64,000 nt of DNA. Source: JALZDI01 sp035557095. Lineage in GTDB: Bacteria > Actinomycetota > Actinomycetes > Propionibacteriales > Nocardioidaceae. Under the pieces are notes generated by a model that searched no databases, had not been told where the DNA came from, and worked only from the letters and a program-made list of their open reading frames with translations. This document shows positions 24,992-33,009 of the stretch, one piece after another; the stretch's first letter is position 1, and each line of letters opens with the position of its first letter. The stretch covers positions 1-64,000 of the forward strand of contig DATMEB010000132.1 of the NCBI GenBank assembly GCA_035557095.1. The letters are read 5' to 3'. A program made the translations under genes and the position numbers.

Positions 24992-26460
24992 CCTTCGAAA
25001 CCGCGTTCCTGCTCGTGTTGGCCGCCTTCTTCGTCGTGGTGATGGTCGAGGGCTGGCAGTCGTGGAAGCGCACCAAGAACGAGACCGACTACCTGGTGGC
25101 GGGTCGCAGCATGGGTGCCTGGATCGGAGGTGCCAGCATCTCGGCCACCCAGATGAGCGCTGGAACCTTCGTCGGGACGATGGGGATCCACTACCTCACC
25201 GGTGCGTCGTTCATGGCCGGCTGGCTCGGCATCTGGGTCGCGTTCGTCCTGGCCGCGTTCGTGATCGCGCCGCGCCTGCGGCGGTACGCCCACGAGCGCA
25301 ACGCGCTGACCTTCCCCGACTACATCGCCGACCGGTTCGGCGGGAAGCTGCCGCGCGCGGTCGTGTCGGTGCTGTTGGTGATCTCGTACGTCGTGTTCAT
25401 GTCCGCGCAGTACCAGGCCGGCGGGGTCATCCTCGGCACCGTGTTCGGGATCCCCTTCGTCTACGGCGCGATCATCCTGATGGTGCTCGTCGTCGGCTAC
25501 ACGGTGATCGGCGGCATGCACGCGGTGATGCGCACCGACTTCCTGCAGCAGATCGCGATGATGATCGGCATCGCGGTCGGCGTCCCGCTCGTGGTCGCGC
25601 GCGCCGGCGGCTGGGAGTCCCTGGGAGCCGCGCTGCCCGCGGTGGCCCCGGAGTTCACCGGCTGGGCCTTCGGCTGGAGCGACCTCGTGGGCTTCTGGCT
25701 CGGGTTCGGGTTCGCCGCCCTGTGCGCGCCGTACCTGTTGCTGCGCTTCTACGCGATGCCTGACGACCGCACGTGCCAGCGTGCCTCCGGGGTCGCTCTG
25801 GGCTTCGTGCTCGCCACCGGCATCTGCATCGCCATCCTCGGCATGGCCATGCGGGTGATCTACCCCCAGCTGCCGGTCGCCGACGCCGCCTCCACCCTGC
25901 TGGCCTCGGAGGTGGTCCCGCCGCTGCTCGGTGCTGTCGTGCTCACCGCGGTCATCGCCGCGGTGATGAGCACCGTCGACTCGGTGCTCCTCGTCGCGGG
26001 GCCGGCGATCAGCCATGACCTGTACGGGCGGCTGATCCGCCCGAACGCCGACGAGGCGTCGCGGATGCGCGTCAACCGTTGGGCGACGGCGGTCATCGGT
26101 GCCGTCCCGGTGCTGCTCACCGTCCAGGAGCTCGACATCGTGCAGTTCGTCGTGCTGGCGTACGCCGCCCTGCTGGCCTCGACGATCGTCGCGCCGGTCC
26201 TGCTGGGGCTGTACTGGCGGCGGGCCAGCCAGGCCGGGGCAGTGGCGTCGATGCTCGTCGGGTTCGCGGTGTGCGCGGCCTGGTACGCACTTGGCGAGCC
26301 GTACATCGGTGCGGTCGTGCCCGGCGTGACCGCCTCGGTCGTTGCCATGCTGCTCGTGTCGCTCGCCACCCGCCCCGTCGAGGCAGAGCTCCTCGAACCG
26401 TTCTTCGAACCCGGACCCGATCCCGTCAGGCCCTTGGCACAGATGAAAGGAACACCGTGA
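24988..26460 (+). CDS. Sodium:solute symporter (SSS family, PanF-like)
   Basis: This 490-aa sodium-coupled carrier has the SSS landmarks TDYLVAGRSMGAWIGGASIS (about 32-51), TQMSAGTFVGTMGIHY and GYTVIGGMHAVMRTDFLQQ (about 170-188), with about 13 membrane segments. It resembles the pantothenate and monocarboxylate branch. GTG 24988 lies just after AAGGAGG. It overlaps the small membrane peptide upstream and the M19 dipeptidase downstream (GTGA), so it probably brings in the dipeptidase substrate. Confidence 0.88.
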   Translation: MTFETAFLLVLAAFFVVVMVEGWQSWKRTKNETDYLVAGRSMGAWIGGASISATQMSAGTFVGTMGIHYLTGASFMAGWLGIWVAFVLAAFVIAPRLRRYAHERNALTFPDYIADRFGGKLPRAVVSVLLVISYVVFMSAQYQAGGVILGTVFGIPFVYGAIILMVLVVGYTVIGGMHAVMRTDFLQQIAMMIGIAVGVPLVVARAGGWESLGAALPAVAPEFTGWAFGWSDLVGFWLGFGFAALCAPYLLLRFYAMPDDRTCQRASGVALGFVLATGICIAILGMAMRVIYPQLPVADAASTLLASEVVPPLLGAVVLTAVIAAVMSTVDSVLLVAGPAISHDLYGRLIRPNADEASRMRVNRWATAVIGAVPVLLTVQELDIVQFVVLAYAALLASTIVAPVLLGLYWRRASQAGAVASMLVGFAVCAAWYALGEPYIGAVVPGVTASVVAMLLVSLATRPVEAELLEPFFEPGPDPVRPLAQMKGTP

Positions 26461-27677
26461 CCAGCAACGAGTTGCAGTCCCCGCGCAAGACCCGCTACGA
26501 CGGCTACCGCAGCTACTCGGCCCTGGCCGCCGGCAAGGACTACCGGGCGTTCCGGCTCGCCGTCGAGCTCGGCCGGGTCGACTCCCGTGGGCCAGAGCTC
26601 GACAGCGCACAGCGCGAGCGGGTCCAGCGGCTGCTGGCCGACAACATCGTCATCTCACTGCACGACCACACCTCGGTGTTCCCCGAGGACATGGGCGACA
26701 CCCTCGACTACAACCGCCTGGGCCGCCACCACACCGGCTACGAGGGTCTGTCCAGGTCGGGGATGACCGCGGTGTTCGAGAACTTCATGGACGGCACCTG
26801 CTGCATCACGTCGCAGGCGGGCTGGAAGTGGGACGACGTCCTCATCGACATCGGCATGCGCTACTCCGACATCGCCAAGCAGGACTTCGTGGTGCGAGCC
26901 GAACGCGTCGCCGACATCCACGCCGCACACAACGACGGCCGGCTGGCGTTCGTCTCCGGGCTCGAGGCAGCGACCCCGATCCAGAACGAGGTGGACCGCA
27001 TCGACGTGCTCTACGGCCTCGGCGTACGTCAGATGGGGATCGCCTACAGCGAGGCGAACAACCTCGGTTCGGGGCTGCGGGAGCGCCATGACGGCGGGCT
27101 GACGTACTTCGGCGACCGGGCGGTGGAGCGGATGAACAAGCTCGGTATCGCCATCGACGTCTCCCATTCCGGCGACCGCACCAGCCTGGACGTCATCGAG
27201 CGGTCGAGCAAGCCGATCTTCATCACCCACGCCGGTGCCCGCACGGTCTGGCCCACGGCGCGGATGAAGCCGGACGAGGTGATCAAGGCCTGCGCCGAAC
27301 GCGGTGGCGTCATCGGCATCGAGGCTGCCCCGCACACGACGATGAGCCCCGAGCAGCCCCGGCACAACCTCGACGCGTTCATGCACCACTTCCGCTACTG
27401 CGTCGACCTCGTGGGCATCGACCACGTCGCGTTCGGGCCGGACACGCTGTTCGGTGACCACGTGGGGCTGCACGACCTGTTCGCGCAGCACCTGTCCATC
27501 GGGGCGGCGCACGAGGGCAAGGAGTTCGAGAAGGTCGACTTCGTCGACGGGATCGAGAACCCGGCGGAGGAGTTCCACCACATCACCGGCTGGCTCGTCG
27601 CCCACGACTACTCCGACGACGAGATCGCCAAGGTGCTCGGCGGCAACGTCCTGCGGGTGCTCGACGAGGTCTGGTAG
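26457..27677 (+). CDS. M19-family (renal-type) membrane dipeptidase homologue
   Basis: This 406-aa protein is an M19 metallopeptidase of the amidohydrolase superfamily, cleaving dipeptides, often with a D-residue at the C-terminal side. Zinc ligands are in SLHDHTS (about 67-73), IDVSHSGDR and ITHAGAR, with the C-terminal metal/acid Asp in VAFGPDTL. An extra N-terminal segment of about 60 residues (KTRYDGYRSYSALAAGKDY) precedes the barrel. No signal peptide is visible, so it acts in the cytoplasm. Context with a racemase suggests D-amino-acid-containing dipeptides. Confidence 0.88.
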   Translation: MTSNELQSPRKTRYDGYRSYSALAAGKDYRAFRLAVELGRVDSRGPELDSAQRERVQRLLADNIVISLHDHTSVFPEDMGDTLDYNRLGRHHTGYEGLSRSGMTAVFENFMDGTCCITSQAGWKWDDVLIDIGMRYSDIAKQDFVVRAERVADIHAAHNDGRLAFVSGLEAATPIQNEVDRIDVLYGLGVRQMGIAYSEANNLGSGLRERHDGGLTYFGDRAVERMNKLGIAIDVSHSGDRTSLDVIERSSKPIFITHAGARTVWPTARMKPDEVIKACAERGGVIGIEAAPHTTMSPEQPRHNLDAFMHHFRYCVDLVGIDHVAFGPDTLFGDHVGLHDLFAQHLSIGAAHEGKEFEKVDFVDGIENPAEEFHHITGWLVAHDYSDDEIAKVLGGNVLRVLDEVW

Positions 27678-27715
27678 CTCGCGGGGGCGCCGCCCCGGCC
27701 GCCTAGGCTGCCTGC

Positions 27716-27739
27716 GTGCCAACTGTTGACAGTTTGCAC
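27716..27739. promoter_or_regulatory. Extended operator palindrome before the MHS transporter operon
   Basis: AACTGT-TG-ACAGTT (27721-27734) is a perfect 6-bp palindrome. Flanking GTGC and GCAC, one base away on each side, extend it to 24 bp with only two mismatched pairs. The -35 element lies inside it. The GntR regulator at 29169 is the likely ligand-responsive binder. Confidence 0.55.
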
Positions 27740-27754
27740 TTTCTCGGCTTCACT
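27726..27754 (+). promoter_or_regulatory. Candidate promoter of the MHS-transporter operon
   Basis: TTGACA (27726-27731) with a 17-bp gap to TTCACT (27749-27754). The -35 is perfect and the -10 weak; the overlap with the palindrome suggests repression. Confidence 0.4.
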
Positions 27755-27831
27755 GCGCGGATGCGTCGTACCCCTGCGTCCCAACGTGCGTTCACGCACG
27801 TGCCGGGGGCTCGACAGCCGAGGAGCGCTGT

Positions 27832-29172
27832 ATGAACGTCACGTCCGGTACCGGCAGCCCGCTCGATCCGCAGGCCCCCGACCTCAGCGGTGCGGTCACC
27901 GAGCCGAAGCAGGTCTCACCGCGGGTCGTTGCAGCGGGCGCGATCGGCTCGATCGTCGAGTACTTCGACTTCGGCGTCTACGGCTTCGTCGCGACGATCC
28001 TCGCCGTGCACTTCTTCGTGGCCGAGGACCCCACGGCGGCACTGCTGGCGACGCTGGCGACGTTCGCCGCCGCGTTCGTGCTCCGCCCTCTTGGTGGCGT
28101 GTTGTTCGGCCACTTCGGCGACCGGCACGGACGTCGCAACGCTCTCGCCGCCACGGTCGGGCTGATGGCGGTGGCGTCGGGACTGATCGGGCTGCTGCCG
28201 ACCTACGCCGCCATCGGTGTGGGTGCCACCGTGCTGCTGGTACTGGCACGCATCGCCCAGGGCATGGCCGCCGGAGGCGAGCTCGGCGGTGCGGCCTCGT
28301 TCGTGTCCGAGTTCTCCCCGAGCCGCAACCGCGGCCTGCTGTGTTCCACGGTGCAGATGGGCGCGGTCGGCGGTGCCCTGCTGGCCTCGCTGACGGTGAC
28401 GCTGCTCAACACGATCCTGGGCGAGCAGGCGATGACCGACTGGGGCTGGCGGATCCCGTTCCTGCTGGCCATCCCGCTCGGCGGCGTGGGTCTGTGGATC
28501 CGGGCCCGGCTGGTCGACACCCCGCGGTTCGCCGCGCTGGAGGAGAAGGACGAGAAGTCGCGCACACCGGTGGTCGCGCTGTTCCGGGAGCAGCCGGGCG
28601 CGCTGACCAGGTGCATCGGGCTCTCGATCCTGCTGTTCTCCGCCTACTACGTGGCCTACGTCTACGTGAACATCCACATGCAGACCGTCGTCGGCATGCC
28701 GGCCAACACGGCATTCTGGTCGACCACCCTCACCCTGGCGGTGGCCGTCGCGGCCATGCCGTTCTTCGGTGCGCTGTCGGACCGCATCGGGCGTAAGCCG
28801 GTGTTCGTGGGCGGCGCGCTCGCGGGCCTGGTGCTCCCGGTACCGGCCTTCCTGCTGTTCGACGCGGGCGGCGCCGTGGCGATCGTCGCCCACGTGGTGC
28901 TGGGCCTGGTCGACGCCGCTCTCATGGGCGTCGCGTTCTCCGCGTTCGCCGAGATGTTCACGACCCGGGTCCGCTACACCGGCATCGCGCTGGGGTTCAA
29001 CGTCGGTGCCGCCGCGGCCGGTGGGACCGCTCCCTACGTTTGTACCTGGCTGGTCGACGTCACCGGCTCCAACCTCTCGCCGGCGTACTTCCTCATGGTG
29101 ACGGCGGTCATCACACTCGTGGCCGCCCTGGGCATGCGGGAGACCGCCGGCACCGCCCTGCGCGACGCATGA
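27832..29172 (+). CDS. MFS transporter, metabolite:H+ symporter (MHS) family
   Basis: This 446-aa 12-helix carrier belongs to the ProP/KgtP/ShiA branch. Diagnostic motifs are SIVEYFDFGVYGF (about 41-53), RPLGGVLFGHFGDRHGRR (about 85-102), QGMAAGGELGGAASFVSEF and the second-half DRIGRKPVF. Members import carboxylates, betaines or shikimate-like compounds with protons. It starts an operon with GntR, an ICL-type lyase, a hydantoinase and an amidase, with overlaps at most junctions, so it likely imports a cyclic ureide or carboxylate for them. Confidence 0.9.
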   Translation: MNVTSGTGSPLDPQAPDLSGAVTEPKQVSPRVVAAGAIGSIVEYFDFGVYGFVATILAVHFFVAEDPTAALLATLATFAAAFVLRPLGGVLFGHFGDRHGRRNALAATVGLMAVASGLIGLLPTYAAIGVGATVLLVLARIAQGMAAGGELGGAASFVSEFSPSRNRGLLCSTVQMGAVGGALLASLTVTLLNTILGEQAMTDWGWRIPFLLAIPLGGVGLWIRARLVDTPRFAALEEKDEKSRTPVVALFREQPGALTRCIGLSILLFSAYYVAYVYVNIHMQTVVGMPANTAFWSTTLTLAVAVAAMPFFGALSDRIGRKPVFVGGALAGLVLPVPAFLLFDAGGAVAIVAHVVLGLVDAALMGVAFSAFAEMFTTRVRYTGIALGFNVGAAAAGGTAPYVCTWLVDVTGSNLSPAYFLMVTAVITLVAALGMRETAGTALRDA

Positions 29173-29882
29173 CCGTGCACAACGACCCGGCGACCGGGTC
29201 CGGCGGACTTGGCCCACTGTCGCGCAATGCCACTTACTCCGCCCGTACGGAGTCGGTGCTTCGCAGCATGATCCTCGACGGCGAGCTGGCGCCGGGCGAA
29301 CGTCTCAACGAGGTGGCACTGGCCAACACCCTCGGGATCAGCCGCGGTCCGCTCCGCGAGGCGGTGCGCCGGCTGGCCAGCGAGGGGCTCCTCACGCTGG
29401 TCAGCCACCGCGGAGCCTTCGTGCGGACGTTCAGCCGTGACGAGATCGTCGAGCTGTACGAGGTGCGGGCAGCCCTCGAGCTGCACGCCGTGCGGCTGGT
29501 GTGCCAGCGGGCCGACGACGGGGACATCGCCGAGCTCCAGGCGATGCTCGACGAGACCGAGACGCGGATGAGCCGGGACCGCAACCACGCATACCCGCAG
29601 GAGCTCGACTTCCATCTCCGGATGGTGCTCCTCGCGGGCAACCAGGCACTGATGGACGCGGCGCTGGCCTCGCACCACCAGATCTCGCTGGCCCGGTCGA
29701 TCTCGGCCAAGCAGCCACTCCGGGCGCGGGCCGCGGTCGTCGAGCACCACGAACTGGTGGATGCCGTCCAGGCGCGGGACGTCCACACCGCCACGGATCT
29801 GATGGACCGGCACATCGGGCACTCCCGGGACAGCGCCCTGACGGCCCTCGGCCTGCCCACCGAAACAAGAGAGGACCTCTGA
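29169..29882 (+). CDS. GntR-family regulator, FadR/FCD subfamily
   Basis: This 237-aa regulator has a winged helix (TESVLRSMILDGELAPGERL, then ALANTLGISRGPLREAVRRL, about 28-70) and an all-helical FCD ligand domain with metal-ligand pattern EVRAALE, DFHLRMVLLAGN and HHELVDAV. Asp/His residues suited to a metal site are kept. It overlaps the transporter by 4 bp and the next gene by 1 bp. The palindrome at 27716-27739 is its probable target. Confidence 0.9.
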   Translation: MTVHNDPATGSGGLGPLSRNATYSARTESVLRSMILDGELAPGERLNEVALANTLGISRGPLREAVRRLASEGLLTLVSHRGAFVRTFSRDEIVELYEVRAALELHAVRLVCQRADDGDIAELQAMLDETETRMSRDRNHAYPQELDFHLRMVLLAGNQALMDAALASHHQISLARSISAKQPLRARAAVVEHHELVDAVQARDVHTATDLMDRHIGHSRDSALTALGLPTETREDL

Positions 29883-30784
29883 TGCGACCCACCGAGCAGC
29901 TTCGCGGCCTTCTGCGGGACCGACGAAACCTGCCGCTGATCGTTCCTGGCGCGGTGAACGCGCTGTCAGCGCGCGTCGTGGAGGAAGCCGGCTTCGAGGC
30001 CTGCTACGTCTCCGGTGCCGGTGTGACCAACAGCTATCTCGGTGTTCCCGACCACGGGCTGCTCAGTGTCTCGGAGCTGGTCGACCACGTCGCGGCGATG
30101 GCGGACGCAGTCGCGATCCCGCTGGTCGCCGACGCGGACACCGGCTTCGGCAACGCCATCAACGTCTCCCGCACGGTGCGGCAGCTGGAGCGGGCCGGCG
30201 CGGCCGCGATCCAGATCGAGGACCAGCTCTCCCCGAAGAAGTGCGGCCACTTCTCCGGCAAGGAGGTGATCAGCACCGCCGAGATGGCCGGCAAGATCCG
30301 TGCGGCCTGTGACGCCCGTACCGACGACGCGCTGGTCATCGTCGCCCGCACCGACGCCCGCGCGGGCGAGGGCATCGACGCCGCCTGCGACCGCGCGGCC
30401 GCGTACGCCGAGGCCGGCGCCGACGTCCTTTTCGTGGAGGCGCCGCGGACCATCGAGGAGATGCGCCAGGTGACCGCTGCGGTGCCGGGCCTGCACATCG
30501 CCAACATGGTCGAGGGTGGTCTGACTCCGCTGCTCAACCGCGACCAGCTCGCCGAGCTCGGCTTCGCCATCGGCCTGTACGCGAACGCCGCCATGCGCGG
30601 TGCGGTGCTCGGGATGCGTGCGGTGATGGAGCATCTGGCCAAGCACGGTGACACCCTGGGCGCGAGTGAGCTCATGATCTCCTGGACCGAGCGGCAGAAC
30701 CTCGTGCGCAAACCCACCTACGACGAGCTCGAGAGTCGGTACGCCCGCTTCACCGACTCCGAGGAAGGGGGTCCAGGGAAATGA
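29882..30784 (+). CDS. Isocitrate lyase/PEP mutase-family lyase (2-methylisocitrate or 2,3-dimethylmalate lyase-like)
   Basis: This 300-aa (beta/alpha)8 enzyme of the ICL/PEPM superfamily cleaves C-C bonds of 2-hydroxy-dicarboxylates through a Mg-bound enolate. The signature KKCGH lies in SPKKCGHFSGK (about 117-127, catalytic Cys). Metal ligands are in VADADTGFGN (about 82-91) and QIEDQ, and the C-terminal VEAPRTIEEM supplies another acid. It could make pyruvate or oxaloacetate-derived units. Related members act in nicotinate and C5 catabolism as 2,3-dimethylmalate lyase, or as oxaloacetate decarboxylase. The product class is likely; the substrate is not. Confidence 0.83.
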   Translation: MRPTEQLRGLLRDRRNLPLIVPGAVNALSARVVEEAGFEACYVSGAGVTNSYLGVPDHGLLSVSELVDHVAAMADAVAIPLVADADTGFGNAINVSRTVRQLERAGAAAIQIEDQLSPKKCGHFSGKEVISTAEMAGKIRAACDARTDDALVIVARTDARAGEGIDAACDRAAAYAEAGADVLFVEAPRTIEEMRQVTAAVPGLHIANMVEGGLTPLLNRDQLAELGFAIGLYANAAMRGAVLGMRAVMEHLAKHGDTLGASELMISWTERQNLVRKPTYDELESRYARFTDSEEGGPGK

Positions 30785-32235
30785 GCAGCGACCCCGTGAC
30801 CACGGCTGGTGACAACGTCGCCGACCTGAGGTTGCACGGCGGGCGGGTGTTCCTGCACGGCACGGGTCTCGTCACCGCCGACGTCCTCGTGGCCGACGGG
30901 CTCGTCGCCGGCATCGTCGGTGCCGACGCCCCCGCCCAGGCTCGCGAGGTCGTGGACCTCGACGGGGCCGTGGTCCTGCCCGGCGCGATCGACCCGCACG
31001 TGCACCTCGGCAAGGACATCCGCACGCCCAAGGACCCGGACGACAGCGACCTGGAGACCGCCTCGGCCGTCGCCGGTGGGATCACCTCGATGCTCGTCTA
31101 CCTGATGAGTGCCGAGCCGTACGCGAACGAGTTCGCGTCCTCCCGCAAGGTCATGGACGAGTACGCCCGCACCGACTTCGGCTTCCACCTCGTGCTGGGC
31201 ACGCCGCAGCACCTGGCGGAGGTGCCCGACTATGTGCGTGAGCTGGGCGTGACCACCTTCAAGTTCTTCATGAACTTCCGCGGGGACGAGGGCGCCTACC
31301 TGGGAATGCCCGGCAACGACGACGCGTTCATGTACGACCTGCTCGGCATCACGGCCGACCACGGCGCCATGGTGAACCCGCACCCGGAGAACGTCGAGCT
31401 GGTATGGCGTCTGCGCGAGCAGCCGCGTGACGAGTCGCTCGGACCGCTCGCGGCCTGGAACGCCTCCCGGCCTCCGTTCGTCGAGGCGGAGGCGCAGCAG
31501 CGGGTCTCCTATTTGGCCTCGGTGACCGGCGCGTCGGTGTACGCGGTGCACACCAGCAGTCGCGCGGCGCTGGAGGCGACCGTGCGGCAGCAGGCCGCCT
31601 ATCCCCACCTGTACGTGGAGACCTGCACCCACTACCTGACGCTCTCCACCGAGTCGCCCTGCGGCACGTACGGGAAGGTCAACCCGCCACTGCGGCCACC
31701 GTCGGACGTCGAGGCATTGTGGGAGGGGCTCGCCGCGGGTCAGGTCGACACGGTCGGGTCCGACCACAACGCCCGCCACCGCAGCAACAAGGAGAAGGAC
31801 GTCTGGTCGGCGTCGGCCGGGTTCCCGGGTACCGGCGTCGTGCTCCCGCTGACCCTGACCGAAGGTCTGCGGCGTGGTGTCAGCCTCGACCGGCTCGTCG
31901 ACGCCACGTCCACGCGCGCAGCGAAGCTGTTCGGGCTCTATCCGCAGAAGGGCACCATCCGCGTGGGGTCCGACGCCGACCTGGTCGTGGTCGACCTCGA
32001 CGGCAGCACCGTCCTCGACGGCCGGACCCAGCACTCTGCAGCGGAGTACACCCCGTGGCAGGACACGCAGGTACCGGTTCGGGTCCTGCACACGCTGGTC
32101 CGTGGGACCTTCGCCTACCGGGACGGACAGCTCACCGACGCCCGTCCCGGCCGGTACCTGCACCGCCGCAACAGCGGCGCCACCGCCCTTTCGGCCATCG
32201 ATGCCGCGAGCGGAGTGAAGGAGGACGCTCGATGA
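30781..32235 (+). CDS. Dihydropyrimidinase/hydantoinase-family cyclic amidohydrolase
   Basis: This 484-aa enzyme opens five- or six-membered cyclic ureides. The binuclear site is complete: IDPHVHLGKD (about 68-77), carbamylated Lys in TTFKFFMN (about 160), His in AVHTSS and CTHYLT, and Asp in VGSDHNARH (about 323). It overlaps both neighbours by 4 bp. The next gene encodes an N-carbamoyl amidase, giving ring opening followed by N-carbamoyl hydrolysis in one transcript. Hydantoinase, allantoinase and dihydropyrimidinase cannot be told apart here; the long C-terminus fits dihydropyrimidinase or D-hydantoinase. Confidence 0.88.
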   Translation: MSSDPVTTAGDNVADLRLHGGRVFLHGTGLVTADVLVADGLVAGIVGADAPAQAREVVDLDGAVVLPGAIDPHVHLGKDIRTPKDPDDSDLETASAVAGGITSMLVYLMSAEPYANEFASSRKVMDEYARTDFGFHLVLGTPQHLAEVPDYVRELGVTTFKFFMNFRGDEGAYLGMPGNDDAFMYDLLGITADHGAMVNPHPENVELVWRLREQPRDESLGPLAAWNASRPPFVEAEAQQRVSYLASVTGASVYAVHTSSRAALEATVRQQAAYPHLYVETCTHYLTLSTESPCGTYGKVNPPLRPPSDVEALWEGLAAGQVDTVGSDHNARHRSNKEKDVWSASAGFPGTGVVLPLTLTEGLRRGVSLDRLVDATSTRAAKLFGLYPQKGTIRVGSDADLVVVDLDGSTVLDGRTQHSAAEYTPWQDTQVPVRVLHTLVRGTFAYRDGQLTDARPGRYLHRRNSGATALSAIDAASGVKEDAR

Positions 32236-32969
32236 CACGCCCAGAACCGAACCGCTCCACCGAACGACCGTGGGCGAGCGGTGGCTCAGAAGTGGTCGAC
32301 GCCCGCACGCGCGAACGGTACGAGGCGGCAGGCTTCGGCAAGCAGATCGGCTTCGGCACCCGCCCCGCGCTCCTGATCATCGACGTGCAGTACCGCACGG
32401 TCGGCACCTCGCCGATGCCCTTCGACCAGGCCGTCACCGAGTTCCCGACCAGCTGCGGCGACGTCGGTTGGGCGGCCGTCGAGAACATCGGCAGCCTGCT
32501 GGCAGTGTTCCGCGACAACTCCTGGCCTGTGCTGTACCCCTATGTCGCGCCGAAGCAGGCGTACGACTCCGGCCGGCTCGGCGCCAAGGTGCCAGGGATC
32601 ATGAGCATCCCCGAGCACGGCTACGACTTCGTCGAGCAGGTCGCCCCTCGCGACGGCGACGTCCTCGTGCCCAAGCGGCACCCGTCGGCGTTCTTCGGGA
32701 CGCCGCTGGCGTCCTACCTCATCGACGCGGGCGCGGACTCTCTCGTGGTCACCGGCTGCACGACATCGGGTTGCGTGCGGTCCAGCGTGGTCGACGCCTT
32801 CTCGTACAACTTCCGGGTCGCTGTCCCCAGCGACGCCGTCTACGACCGCTCGGACGTGGTGCACGAGGTGAACCTCTTCGACATGGCGCAGAAGTACGCC
32901 GACGTGGAGACCACCTCGGCGCTGCTCGACCGGCTGCGTGGACTGACCGGCCGAGCGCAGGCCGGTTAG
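32232..32969 (+). CDS. Isochorismatase-fold amidase, N-carbamoylsarcosine-amidase-like
   Basis: This 245-aa cysteine hydrolase has the Asp-Lys-Cys triad: IIDVQY (Asp about 53), VPKRHPSAFFGT (Lys about 146) and the nucleophile in GCTTSGCVRSS (Cys about 179). The GCTTSGCVR motif and the following HEVNLFDMAQKYADV are typical of N-carbamoylsarcosine and maleamate amidohydrolases. It would release ammonia and CO2 from an N-carbamoyl product of the preceding hydantoinase. It has an extra Arg/Glu-rich N-terminus of about 35 residues. The creatinine/N-methylhydantoin route is one possibility, but no other step of that route is present. Confidence 0.82.
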   Translation: MTRPEPNRSTERPWASGGSEVVDARTRERYEAAGFGKQIGFGTRPALLIIDVQYRTVGTSPMPFDQAVTEFPTSCGDVGWAAVENIGSLLAVFRDNSWPVLYPYVAPKQAYDSGRLGAKVPGIMSIPEHGYDFVEQVAPRDGDVLVPKRHPSAFFGTPLASYLIDAGADSLVVTGCTTSGCVRSSVVDAFSYNFRVAVPSDAVYDRSDVVHEVNLFDMAQKYADVETTSALLDRLRGLTGRAQAG

Positions 32970-33009
32970 GCGCGGCCGCCGCACGGGAGTACAGGAGCAT
33001 CAGGTCGAT

